Positions 1 to 6,780 of a DNA stretch of 12,947 nucleotides are shown one piece after another. A program made the translations under genes and the position numbers. The DNA is from a candidate division FCPU426 bacterium (GTDB taxonomy: Bacteria > Oederibacteriota > PGYV01 > Palsa-1178). Each line of letters starts with the position of its first letter. Positions within the stretch are counted from its first letter, which is position 1. The stretch lies in contig PMTB01000096.1 in assembly GCA_003167475.1 (NCBI GenBank), positions 1-12,947 on the forward strand, in the 5' to 3' direction. A model generated the notes under the pieces. That model saw only the letters and a list, made by a program, of their open reading frames with translations, was not told where the DNA came from and searched no databases.

Positions 1-4
1 ATAA

Positions 5-172
5 TACCACCCTCTACGTCCCATCGGGGTGCGCTTGCGGGATTTGTTTGATGTTTACGCGTTTGTGCGGACGGTCGATACGCGTGCCGATTTGATCCAT
101 ATCCAGGCGCTTAGCCGGTGGAACGTAGGCCTGCGACTACGCGATCTGATAAAAAACCCAGCCACGCTTTGA
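5..172 (+). other. Possible C-terminal remnant of an unidentified gene
   Basis: Reading frame 2 is open from just after an in-frame TAA at 2-4 to a TGA at 170-172, giving up to 55 codons. A GTG at 29 is the only obvious internal start and has no good ribosome binding site. The peptide is rich in Arg, Leu and Asp, contains two similar segments (VRLRDLF and LRLRDLI), and its codon use looks coding-like. I do not recognise a family. It could be the tail of a gene disrupted by a frameshift near the window edge, a very short gene, or chance. Upstream sequence would decide. The 48 bases after it, before the next gene, hold only a weak promoter-like TTGAAA (169-174) and a Shine-Dalgarno. Confidence 0.25.
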
Positions 173-220
173 AAAAATGTGTTATCATATCTGAAATAAT
201 TCAATCCGGAGGTTTTTATT

Positions 221-1315
221 ATGCTTTATCTTTCTATCGCCATCATCATCCTGCTTTTAGCCGTTATCGGCCTTCAGCTTTTTAGCCTTTCCAAAAAACC
301 CGAATCCCTCGACCACGACCGCATAAAGGAAGGGTTTAACTCCGTTGCCATGGACGTGCTCTCCAAGCAGCGCGACCTTGGGTCGCAGGAGCTTGACAAG
401 AAGCGCGAACTTATAGAACAGGAACTCAACGGAAAAAAGCAGCTTATAGACCAACGTCTTGACATGGTAAACATCGAACTTGCCAAGGTCCGCGACGCGG
501 TCCAGAAGTTCTCCTCCGCCAGCGGGGAAAAGATGGAAGGCGTGACAGGCCGCCTCGACCATGCGGCTTCTGTTATCGTTGACCTGCGCGCCACCACGGG
601 CCGGTTGAGCGATATGCTCGGCAGCAACCAGAAGCGCGGGGAATGGGGGCAGAGGATGGCGAAAGACATTCTCAACCTCGCCGGATTGAAAGAAGGATTG
701 AACTACACAGAGCAGGAAAGCACTGAAACAGGCAGGCCTGACTTTACATTCTTTCTTCCCGAAGGGCTGAAGGTAAATATGGACTGCAAATTCCCGTTAA
801 GCAATTATATGGTTTACATACAAGCTGCCTCACCGGCTGAAAAGGATGCGGCTTTAAAAAAGTTCCTGTCAGACACCAGGGGCCGCTTAAAAGAGGTTAG
901 CAAAAGAGACTACATCAATCCCGAAGGCGGCACATTGGACTACGCCATCATGTTCATATCAAACGAGCAGGTGTTTAATTTTATAAACGAAAACGACCCG
1001 GCCTTCATCGACGACGCCATGAAGATAAAGGTTATAGTTTGTTCGCCGTTCTCGCTGTATGCCTTTGTCTCGGTCATAAGGCAGGCTGCGGAAAACTTCA
1101 AAATGGAAAAGTCAGCCAGGGAGATACTGGTACAGCTGGGCAAGTTCACAAAACAGTGGGAAGAATATAAAACCCAGATCACGGAAATAGTGACGTCCAT
1201 AGATAAGGTGAAAACAGCCTACGACACCCTGACAACAACAAGGGCAAGAATGCTGGAAGTGCCGTTAAGGGCAGTCGAAAAGCTGAAGGAAGAACAAGGC
1301 GTAGTAGATTTGTAG
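221..1315 (+). CDS. rmuC: RmuC family DNA recombination protein
   Basis: The 364-residue product has the RmuC architecture: an N-terminal membrane anchor (about residues 2-23), a charged coiled coil (about 30-130), and the RmuC core. The core shows GEWG (140-143), RPDFTFFLP (172-180), the MDCKFPLSNY segment (187-196; DCK at 188-190) and the later MFISNE and CSPFSL blocks. These match the family pattern of a GxWGE motif, RPDxxxxLP, DxK and sPttL. RmuC was named for limiting recombination between inverted repeats in E. coli; the core belongs to the PD-(D/E)XK nuclease-like group, so a role in handling DNA structures is inferred, not proven. The start at 221 has GGAGG at 208-212. The stop TAG (1313-1315) lies inside a palindromic repeat, so the last residues are set by that element. 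It stands alone, with no obvious operon partner. Confidence 0.9.
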   Translation: MLYLSIAIIILLLAVIGLQLFSLSKKPESLDHDRIKEGFNSVAMDVLSKQRDLGSQELDKKRELIEQELNGKKQLIDQRLDMVNIELAKVRDAVQKFSSASGEKMEGVTGRLDHAASVIVDLRATTGRLSDMLGSNQKRGEWGQRMAKDILNLAGLKEGLNYTEQESTETGRPDFTFFLPEGLKVNMDCKFPLSNYMVYIQAASPAEKDAALKKFLSDTRGRLKEVSKRDYINPEGGTLDYAIMFISNEQVFNFINENDPAFIDDAMKIKVIVCSPFSLYAFVSVIRQAAENFKMEKSAREILVQLGKFTKQWEEYKTQITEIVTSIDKVKTAYDTLTTTRARMLEVPLRAVEKLKEEQGVVDL

Positions 1316-1340
1316 GGACAGCGCTCCCGCGCTGTCCGCA
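1311..1340 (+). repeat. 30-bp palindromic repeat, left inverted copy
   Basis: The unit begins TGTAGGGACAGCGC. It contains a perfect 9-bp stem, GGACAGCGC (1316-1324) with its complement (1329-1337), around a TCCC loop. An identical copy in inverted orientation lies at 2357-2386 (30 of 30 bases). It covers the rmuC stop codon. As a hairpin directly after rmuC it may protect the mRNA 3' end or weakly terminate transcription, although no T-run follows. Its form, extragenic, short and palindromic, is that of a REP-like element. Confidence 0.9.
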
Positions 1341-1389
1341 GGCGGGATTTTCAATTATTAACAGGCATATGTAATTTTGGGGAGGATAA

Positions 1390-2322
1390 ATGACTGGAAT
1401 AAGAAAGATAGTGTTTATGTTAGTTGTATTTTGTATCATGCCCTTATATGCGGCAGAACATGAAACTAATACGACAGCAATGGCAGAGAATCAATCTATC
1501 GGTATTGATTCTTTTCATGCAGGTGTTATAAAATGGTTTGGATATTCCCCAAAAGAAACTTACAAAAAAAGTGTTTTGTACTCAATGTCAGATCAAATGT
1601 TTAATGAAAAGGACAGGGTTGTATATGATGCCATTGACAACCGTGGCAATATTTATTATCTCCATGACAGCGGAAAGGTTGAAGTTTACAAGTCTGATGG
1701 TACAATTGATAAACAGTTTATCTTTATTAAGCCTTCGCGAGGCGATTTTGGAATTAAAGTTGACGATAAAGGAAATGTTCTATATTATCCTGTTATGGTA
1801 GTTGGACCTTTGCAATTATATGACTGCGAGTCTCGGAAGATTATTAAGATTGAATGGAAACAGTATGATGAACCTGAGATTTTTGACGGTGTAATTTATA
1901 GAAAAAAAAGCGGAAAAATAATTTATGGCAATACAAAATTGTATAAAACAGCGGGTATGTTTATTAATAATTTTAAGATGAAAATTAATAGAAATGAGAA
2001 CAGTGTTATTTTAGAAGTCGATGACGCAGAACGAATGAGATTGCCTTTAGAAATAAACGGATACAAATATTTTGGGGTTTCGGACGGGGATGATTCTGGA
2101 AATTTGTACATACGTTATTCAACTTTCCCGCGGCTTTTAAGTGGAGATAAATACACGGGTATATACGAGGCCACGAAGTATGCGATGATTAAAGTTAGCA
2201 GTAAAGGCGAACTGCTTGCTTTTGTTGACTTTATTATATTTAATATTGATTCGCATTCAGAAGCATTATTAAGAGCCGTATTGAATCAACATAGAATTGA
2301 TGTGGAAAAATGGGAGAAATAG
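1390..2322 (+). CDS. Exported hypothetical protein with propeller-like strands
   Basis: The 310-residue product starts with a signal peptide: basic MTGIRK, a hydrophobic stretch to about residue 20, and likely cleavage near AAE (21-23). I do not recognise a named family. The mature part has several strand-turn-strand units built around DxxGN-Y/L: IDNRGNIYYL, VDDKGNVLYY and DDSGNLYIRY. These resemble NHL/YVTN-type beta-propeller blades, so an extracytoplasmic binding or scaffold role is inferred. A GGAGG Shine-Dalgarno at 1381-1385 supports the start, with a 4-nt spacer. The gene is markedly more AT-rich and uses more A/T-ending codons than its neighbours. It is bracketed by perfect inverted repeats, which suggests acquisition or different ancestry. 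No promoter is convincing. Confidence 0.7.
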   Translation: MTGIRKIVFMLVVFCIMPLYAAEHETNTTAMAENQSIGIDSFHAGVIKWFGYSPKETYKKSVLYSMSDQMFNEKDRVVYDAIDNRGNIYYLHDSGKVEVYKSDGTIDKQFIFIKPSRGDFGIKVDDKGNVLYYPVMVVGPLQLYDCESRKIIKIEWKQYDEPEIFDGVIYRKKSGKIIYGNTKLYKTAGMFINNFKMKINRNENSVILEVDDAERMRLPLEINGYKYFGVSDGDDSGNLYIRYSTFPRLLSGDKYTGIYEATKYAMIKVSSKGELLAFVDFIIFNIDSHSEALLRAVLNQHRIDVEKWEK

Positions 2323-2356
2323 TAGTAGCAATTATTGTATTTTAATTATGCCCACG

Positions 2357-2386
2357 TGCGGACAGCGCGGGAGCGCTGTCCCTACA
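2357..2386 (-). repeat. 30-bp palindromic repeat, right inverted copy
   Basis: This is the exact reverse complement of 1311-1340. It contains the same 9-bp hairpin and lies 34 nt after the stop of the AT-rich gene and 19 nt before the next start codon. The flanking bases beyond the 30-mer are only loosely similar between the two copies. Together with the left copy it frames a segment of about 1,046 bp. Confidence 0.9.
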
Positions 2387-2405
2387 AGAACAGGAGAACA
2401 TAAAC

Positions 2406-2936
2406 ATGTACAACGACGGCTTTTGGTACACCTACGACGATATCCCCGCTGGCGGGACTTCCAAAGTTCTGCCTGCTCCTGACAAGAACTTCATCATGTC
2501 CTCGCCCGGGTTTAAGGGGTCGGGGGAATGCGCCCGTTTGACCGGGGTTGTGACTGCGGATTTTGAGTTCGGGTTCATCGGGATGGGGTATTATCTCAGC
2601 CCTATGGATTTACGAACGCCTTTCGACCTTTCAGCTGAGAACGGCATTTCTTTCTGGCAGAAGGGCGATGGGAAGTCATACCGGGTGAAGGTTGTTTCCA
2701 CTCACGAAGAATTCATCAGCCAGGATTCGGATAATCAGTTTGGTTTTAACTTCAAAACCACTCCGGACTGGCAAAAAGTCGAAGTTCCATTCAAAAACTT
2801 CAGCCAGCAGCCGGGGTGGGGGTCAAAAGTCATTTTAAATAAGGCGCTTTATAAGATAAAGGAGATTCAGTTTATGACCTTGGGGCAGCCTTTGGCTTCT
2901 GTAGAACTCTGGATTGACGGGTTGAAAATCGTCTAA
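2406..2936 (+). CDS. CBM11/CIA30-like galactose-binding-fold protein
   Basis: The 176-residue product looks like a single jelly-roll domain of the CBM11 / CIA30 type. It opens with an aromatic YTYDDIPAGG segment (8-17). The middle has GISFWQKGDGKSYRVKV (about 80-96). Then comes TTPDWQKVEVPFKNF (about 117-131), and a final LWIDGLKIV strand closes the domain. In CBM11 and CIA30 families this series (a 'gl.fw.kGdg..y.v' strand, a 'W..v.iPf..F' strand, a terminal 'iD.i.l') is characteristic. No catalytic domain, signal peptide or membrane segment is present, so secretion is not evident. A Shine-Dalgarno AGGAG at 2392-2396 (9-nt spacer) supports the start. The protein could bind a glycan or act as a structural domain; the ligand cannot be inferred. 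Confidence 0.75.
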   Translation: MYNDGFWYTYDDIPAGGTSKVLPAPDKNFIMSSPGFKGSGECARLTGVVTADFEFGFIGMGYYLSPMDLRTPFDLSAENGISFWQKGDGKSYRVKVVSTHEEFISQDSDNQFGFNFKTTPDWQKVEVPFKNFSQQPGWGSKVILNKALYKIKEIQFMTLGQPLASVELWIDGLKIV

Positions 2937-2944
2937 AACGTTGA

Positions 2945-3160
2945 GCCGTCATTGCGAGGAGCGAGTTCTTCAGCGACGAAGGCCTGCCGTGTACCCGAGC
3001 TACTGCGAGTGGTTCACGGCAATCTCTGTACTTTTGCAGGAAGTGGCCGTGTTTAAAGGCTTATCGTGGAACAGAGATTGTGGTTCGGCAAGCTCACCAT
3101 CCTGAGCCTGTCGAAGGACTTCGTCGCCATAAAACAGGGGCGGCTCCTCGCAATGACGGC
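2945..3160. repeat. MITE-like nested palindromic element, 216 bp
   Basis: Perfect 18-bp terminal inverted repeats (2945-2962, beginning GCCGTCATTGCGAGG, and 3143-3160) enclose further nested complementary pairs: GCGACGAAG at 2973-2981 with 3119-3127, and CAATCTCTGT at 3020-3029 with 3071-3080. A local hairpin TGCCGTG/CACGGCA lies at 2985-2991/3015-3021. The 'cgtcattgcgaggagc' end is, to my knowledge, a widespread bacterial interspersed repeat. No ORF in it looks real. It probably spread by a transposase in trans or as a structured RNA/DNA element; which is unknown. Confidence 0.8.
3084..3115. repeat. Second palindromic repeat nested in the MITE-like element
   Basis: An imperfect palindrome runs from TTCGGCAAGCTCA to TGAGCCTGTCGAA, with 11 of 13 arm positions complementary and a 6-base centre. 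The 'gcctgtcgaa' palindrome is a repeat type I have seen in many unrelated bacterial genomes. Here it sits in one arm only, between the inner stem and the right end of the larger element, so it probably inserted after the outer element formed. Confidence 0.65.
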
Positions 3161-3328
3161 CGGCCGGATGGGATAAAGTCATTTTAAATACCACAAAAAT
3201 ACTATAAAATAGCCAAAAATAACAATTATTAACCAAATTCTGTATTGAATTTCATATGGCGCTGTGATATTATTACTTCGTTGTTTTTTTTAATATAATT
3301 TCATTATATTATACAAGGAGGAACAGAA
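3161..3328 (+). promoter_or_regulatory. ppdK upstream region with candidate promoter
   Basis: This completes the 392-base gene-free stretch after 2936. It is AT-rich, with a good -10 TATAAT at 3294-3299 but only a poor -35 (TATTAC, 3271-3276, 17-bp spacer). That predicts a start near 3306 and a leader of about 23 nt. A strong Shine-Dalgarno AAGGAGG (3315-3321, 7-nt spacer) follows. An alternative -10 TATATT at 3305-3310 would place the transcript start on the Shine-Dalgarno and is less likely. Confidence 0.4.
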
Positions 3329-6136
3329 ATGGCTAAGAAAGCAGCAAAAGCAAAAAAGCCGGCAGCTAAGGCTAAAGCCGCGAAGAAATACGTTTATTTC
3401 TTTGGCAAAGGCAAAGCGGACGGCAACGGCGAGATGAAGGCACTTTTAGGCGGTAAGGGAGCGGGACTCGCGGAAATGACCAATGCGGGCGTGCCGGTTC
3501 CTCCGGGATTCACCATCACCACCGAAGTCTGCACAGGCTTTTACGAGAACGGCAAGAAGGTTCCTACAGGCCTTGACGACCAGATGATGCAGTATATCAA
3601 GAAGCTCGAAGACACCGAAGGAAAAAAATTCGGGGACTCGGTCAACCCGCTGCTCGTTTCAGTGCGCTCGGGCGCGAAGTTCTCCATGCCGGGAATGATG
3701 GATACTATCCTCAACCTCGGAGTAAACGACGTAACAGTACAGGCCATCATCAAGAATACAAAGAACCCGCGCTTCGCGTGGGATTCATACAGAAGGTTTA
3801 TCCAGATGTACGCTGACGTTGTTATGGAAGTCTCAAAGAAGAAGTTTGAGCACCTCATAGACGCCAGGAAAGAAAAGAAAGGCATCAAAGTGGACGTTGA
3901 CTTCACAGCCGACGATATGAAAGACATGGTCGCCGAGTTCAAGGCTTTCGTTAAAAAAGAATCAGGCAAGGACTTCCCGCAGGACCCGATAGAACAGTTG
4001 AAAGGCGCCCGCGATGCCGTGTTTAAATCATGGATGAACGACCGCGCAATATTCTACAGAAAAGCAAACAACATTCCCGAGTCCATCGGAACAGCCGTTA
4101 ACGTACAGGCCATGGTATTCGGAAACATGGGCGACGACTCCGGAACAGGCGTAGGATTCACAAGGAACCCGGCCACCGGCGAGAGGAAATTCTACGGAGA
4201 GTACCTCTTAAACGCGCAGGGCGAGGACGTTGTCGCAGGCGTAAGGACACCCAAGGAAATCGAGAACCTCGGCAAGGACATGCCTGCGGTTTACAAACAG
4301 CTCCGCGACATCACTTCCAGGCTCGAAAAGCATTACCGCGATATGCAGGATTTCGAATTCACGATAGAAAAAGGCAAACTCTACATGCTCCAGACCCGTT
4401 CAGGCAAGAGAACAGGTATGGCAGCTGTGAGGGCCGCTGTTGAAATGGCAAAAGAAAAACTCATCACAAAAGAAGAAGCGATATTAAGGGTAGAGCCGGT
4501 CCAGCTCGACCAGCTCCTGCACCCTGTATTTGACCCGAAAGCCGAAAAGAAAGTCATCGCAAAGGGAATCAACGCTTCACCCGGCGCGGCGGCTGGAAGG
4601 GCAGTATTTACAGCCGATGACGCGGTTGAATGGACAAAAGAAAAAGGCGAAAAGGTTATCCTTGTAAGGCTCGAGACATCGCCTGACGATATTCACGGAA
4701 TGGACTCGGCTGTCGGAATCCTGACGGCGCGCGGCGGAGCAACATCACACGCTGCGGTTGTAGCAAGGCAGATGGGTAAAGTTTGCGTAGCCGGCTGCGA
4801 AGACCTCAAGGTCGACGAGCACTCCAAGACCATGACGGTTAAAGCGTCGGGATTGGTTATCAAAGAAGGCGACTGGATATCAATCGACGGAACGACCGGA
4901 CAGGTAATGAACGGCAAAGTGCCGACAATGGAACCGAAAATGGAAGGCGAGTTCGGCGAGTTCGGCGAGTTCATGAAATGGGTAGACGAGTTCAAGACAA
5001 TTAAAGTAAGGGCAAATGCCGACATTCCCAGGGACGCCAAAGTTGCCAGGCAGTACGGCGCTGAGGGAATCGGGCTTTGCAGGACAGAACATATGTTTTT
5101 CGACACTGACAGGCTGCCTTACATGCAGGAAATGATCCTTGCCAAGGATGTTGAAGGCAGGAAAAAAGCGCTCGAGAAACTCCTTCCGATGCAGAGAAGC
5201 GACTTTTCTGGTCTCTTCCAGACCATGGAAGGCTATGGCGTAACAATCAGGTTCCTGGACCCGCCGCTTCACGAATTCCTCCCGAAGAGGGAAGAGCTCA
5301 TGGTAGAAGTGGCGAAAATGGAAGCCACGGGCAAGTCACAGATGTCAAATGAAATGCTGAAAAAATCCCTTGAGCTTATCAGCGGCAACGGAACAGACCT
5401 TGAAAAGGCGAAGATCCTCCTTGCGCGCGTCGTAGAACTCCATGAGTTCAACCCGATGCTCGGGCACCGCGGATGCCGTCTTGGTATCACATATCCGGAG
5501 ATATCAGAAATGCAGACACGCGCCGTTATTGAAGCCGCAATCGAGCTTAACAAGACGGGCAAAAAGATCATCCCTGAGATCATGATACCGCTCGTAGGCA
5601 ATGTAAAAGAATTCCTCGACCAGAAGAACGTGGTCGACATGACAGCAAAGGCAGTCATGGCTGAAAAAGGCGTTAAGATACCGTACCTCGTGGGAACCAT
5701 GATCGAAGTTCCGCGCGCTGCTGTTACGGCCGATGAGATCGCGGCGCAGGCCGAGTTCTTCTCATTCGGAACGAACGACCTGACCCAGACGTGCCTTGGA
5801 TTCTCACGCGACGACGCGGGCGGATTCACCAAAGCATACATTGAAAAGAACATATTCACTTCAGACCCGTTCCAGACGCTTGACCAGGTAGGAGTAGGCG
5901 GCCTCGTAAAGATGGCTGTTGAAAAAGGCCGCAAGGTAAAAGCGAAACTCAAGATCGGGATCTGCGGAGAGCACGGCGGAGACCCGGCATCGGTCGAGTT
6001 CTTTAACGGAGCGGGCCTGGATTACGTATCATGCTCGCCGTATAGGGTGCCTATCGCAAGATTGGCGGCAGCCCACGCCGCGATAAAAGTATCGCACGCG
6101 AAAAAGGGAACAAAGAAAGCGGAAAAAGACAAATAA
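3329..6136 (+). CDS. ppdK: Pyruvate, phosphate dikinase
   Basis: This enzyme interconverts pyruvate + ATP + Pi and PEP + AMP + PPi in the cytosol; in PPi-based glycolysis it makes pyruvate from PEP, or it serves gluconeogenesis. All domains are visible. The ATP-grasp part has LLGGKGAGLAEM (39-50) and RSGAKFSMPGMMDTILNLG. The swivelling phosphohistidine domain has GGATSHAAVVARQMG, with catalytic His474. The C-terminal PEP/pyruvate barrel has CRTEHMFF, LHEFNPMLGHRGCRL, FFSFGTNDLTQ and GICGEHGGDP, with catalytic Cys879. At 935 residues it exceeds the usual ~875. The extra length is a Lys/Ala-rich N-terminal tail (1-20), about 29 residues inserted between LHEFLP and LHEFNPMLGHR, and a Lys-rich end. 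It is monocistronic: own promoter region, strong terminator. Confidence 0.97.
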   Translation: MAKKAAKAKKPAAKAKAAKKYVYFFGKGKADGNGEMKALLGGKGAGLAEMTNAGVPVPPGFTITTEVCTGFYENGKKVPTGLDDQMMQYIKKLEDTEGKKFGDSVNPLLVSVRSGAKFSMPGMMDTILNLGVNDVTVQAIIKNTKNPRFAWDSYRRFIQMYADVVMEVSKKKFEHLIDARKEKKGIKVDVDFTADDMKDMVAEFKAFVKKESGKDFPQDPIEQLKGARDAVFKSWMNDRAIFYRKANNIPESIGTAVNVQAMVFGNMGDDSGTGVGFTRNPATGERKFYGEYLLNAQGEDVVAGVRTPKEIENLGKDMPAVYKQLRDITSRLEKHYRDMQDFEFTIEKGKLYMLQTRSGKRTGMAAVRAAVEMAKEKLITKEEAILRVEPVQLDQLLHPVFDPKAEKKVIAKGINASPGAAAGRAVFTADDAVEWTKEKGEKVILVRLETSPDDIHGMDSAVGILTARGGATSHAAVVARQMGKVCVAGCEDLKVDEHSKTMTVKASGLVIKEGDWISIDGTTGQVMNGKVPTMEPKMEGEFGEFGEFMKWVDEFKTIKVRANADIPRDAKVARQYGAEGIGLCRTEHMFFDTDRLPYMQEMILAKDVEGRKKALEKLLPMQRSDFSGLFQTMEGYGVTIRFLDPPLHEFLPKREELMVEVAKMEATGKSQMSNEMLKKSLELISGNGTDLEKAKILLARVVELHEFNPMLGHRGCRLGITYPEISEMQTRAVIEAAIELNKTGKKIIPEIMIPLVGNVKEFLDQKNVVDMTAKAVMAEKGVKIPYLVGTMIEVPRAAVTADEIAAQAEFFSFGTNDLTQTCLGFSRDDAGGFTKAYIEKNIFTSDPFQTLDQVGVGGLVKMAVEKGRKVKAKLKIGICGEHGGDPASVEFFNGAGLDYVSCSPYRVPIARLAAAHAAIKVSHAKKGTKKAEKDK

Positions 6137-6152
6137 GCAGTAACTGAAATAC

Positions 6153-6184
6153 AAAAGGGGCGGCCGTAAGGCCGCCCTTTTTTT
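6153..6184 (+). terminator. Intrinsic terminator of ppdK
   Basis: A perfect 8-bp GC stem, GGGCGGCC (6158-6165) and GGCCGCCC (6170-6177), closes a GTAA loop. It is followed by seven T residues and preceded by AAAA, which can extend the stem. It starts about 20 bases after the ppdK stop, so this is a textbook rho-independent terminator. Confidence 0.93.
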
Positions 6185-6214
6185 GTTTATTTTTTTGTGG
6201 TCTGGTTTAGGTCT

Positions 6215-6249
6215 TGTAGGGGCGGACCCATGTGTCCGCCCGCTGAGGG
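6215..6249 (+). repeat. Palindromic repeat related to the 1311 and 2357 copies
   Basis: It starts TGTAGGGG and forms an 8-bp stem GGGCGGAC (6220-6227) with GTCCGCCC (6234-6241) around CCATGT. The common TGTAGGG head and TGTCCGC arm link it to the 30-bp repeats around the AT-rich gene, but the loop and lower stem differ. Downstream (about 6281-6301) is a small tandem ATCGAAA duplication. The remaining sequence to 6353 shows no gene. Confidence 0.7.
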
Positions 6250-6353
6250 CTTTAAGGCTGTTCATGGGTCGTAACGTTCGAGAATCGAAAATCGAAAATT
6301 GATCAGCAAGCTTGGAAGGTATTATACAGAGACTGTGAGTTGTAAATCTTTTC

Positions 6354-6656
6354 CTACTTTGACAATAAAAACTTGATATCCTCAAACTCCGGCTGGGAAT
6401 ATGATTTAAATGTAATTGTATACTTTATCCCGCTTATAGATGTCAGTTCGAGTTTACCGTCAAAAAGGGTGCCTGCGGGTTTTATGGATATGGATGCGAC
6501 TTCGCTTGGCTTAAAGGATTTATTTGATGATTTGGCCAGGTTTGCAAGACCCTTTTTCCTCAGGACAAGCCTGTCTTTGAACAGGTCAAGTTGGTCTTCT
6601 ATGCCAATTGCGGTTTTTAGTGGTTTTTCTTCTTCTATATCGTATTCATTATCCAT
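6354..6656 (-). CDS. Small PH-like (bPH/DUF4429-type) domain protein
   Basis: The start MDNEYDIEEE at 6656 is chosen because AAGGAG lies 6 nt upstream (6663-6668 on the plus strand); an earlier in-frame ATG at 6713 would overlap the promoter and lacks a site. The 100-residue product is acidic at its N-terminus. Then come short strands: FKDRLVLRKKG, a VASISIKPAGTLFDGKLEL segment (about 54-72), and ITFKSYSQPEFEDIKFLL. This order (ligand strand, 'i.sI..kpaG', 'g.l.l', then a final helix starting with a Phe/Glu pair) matches bacterial PH-like domains such as DUF4429. No signal peptide or membrane segment is present. Function unknown; such domains usually mediate binding. The family assignment is by eye. 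Confidence 0.65.
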   Translation of the reverse strand: MDNEYDIEEEKPLKTAIGIEDQLDLFKDRLVLRKKGLANLAKSSNKSFKPSEVASISIKPAGTLFDGKLELTSISGIKYTITFKSYSQPEFEDIKFLLSK

Positions 6657-6683
6657 TTGATTCTCCTTTTCCTCACCATGTAC

Positions 6684-6713
6684 AAAATACCATATATATA
6701 AGGCGCTTGTCAA
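6684..6713 (-). promoter_or_regulatory. Promoter for the PH-like gene
   Basis: On the minus strand a consensus -35 TTGACA (6713-6708) is followed after 18 bp by TATTTT (6689-6684). It lies 28 bases upstream of the ATG at 6656 and about 8 bases from the opposing promoter, so the two genes are divergently transcribed from one compact region. Confidence 0.5.
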
Positions 6714-6720
6714 TCTGATA

Positions 6721-6748
6721 TTGATTTATACGTTTAACATGATATAAT
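6721..6748 (+). promoter_or_regulatory. Promoter for the HPr-fusion gene
   Basis: TTGATT (6721-6726) and a perfect TATAAT (6743-6748) are separated by 16 bp, about 32 bases before the ATG at 6781. The surrounding sequence is AT-rich. GAGGAG at 6769-6774 is the ribosome binding site. Confidence 0.5.
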
Positions 6749-6780
6749 TAGTATATATTAACGTTATAGAGGAGCCTGAC

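Noticed and set aside
2945..3160. CRISPR array
   Set aside because: The repeated units are inverted and nested, not regularly spaced direct repeats, and no cas gene is near.
3000..3236. Minus-strand 78-residue open frame
   Set aside because: It lies almost wholly within the nested palindromic repeat and its right flank, has no ribosome binding site, and its translation merely reads the repeat arms.
5269..5952. Long minus-strand open frame (227 codons) inside ppdK
   Set aside because: It is a shadow of the strongly biased ppdK coding frame; the plus-strand protein carries unmistakable catalytic motifs over the same bases.
6281..6301. Tandem ATCGAAA units as a regulatory iteron
   Set aside because: Only two clear copies; low complexity and without neighbouring replication or regulator genes.
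6657..6713. Longer start of the PH-like protein at 6713
   Set aside because: The ATG coincides with the TTGACA promoter element and lacks a binding site, while AAGGAG stands at ideal distance from the ATG at 6656.
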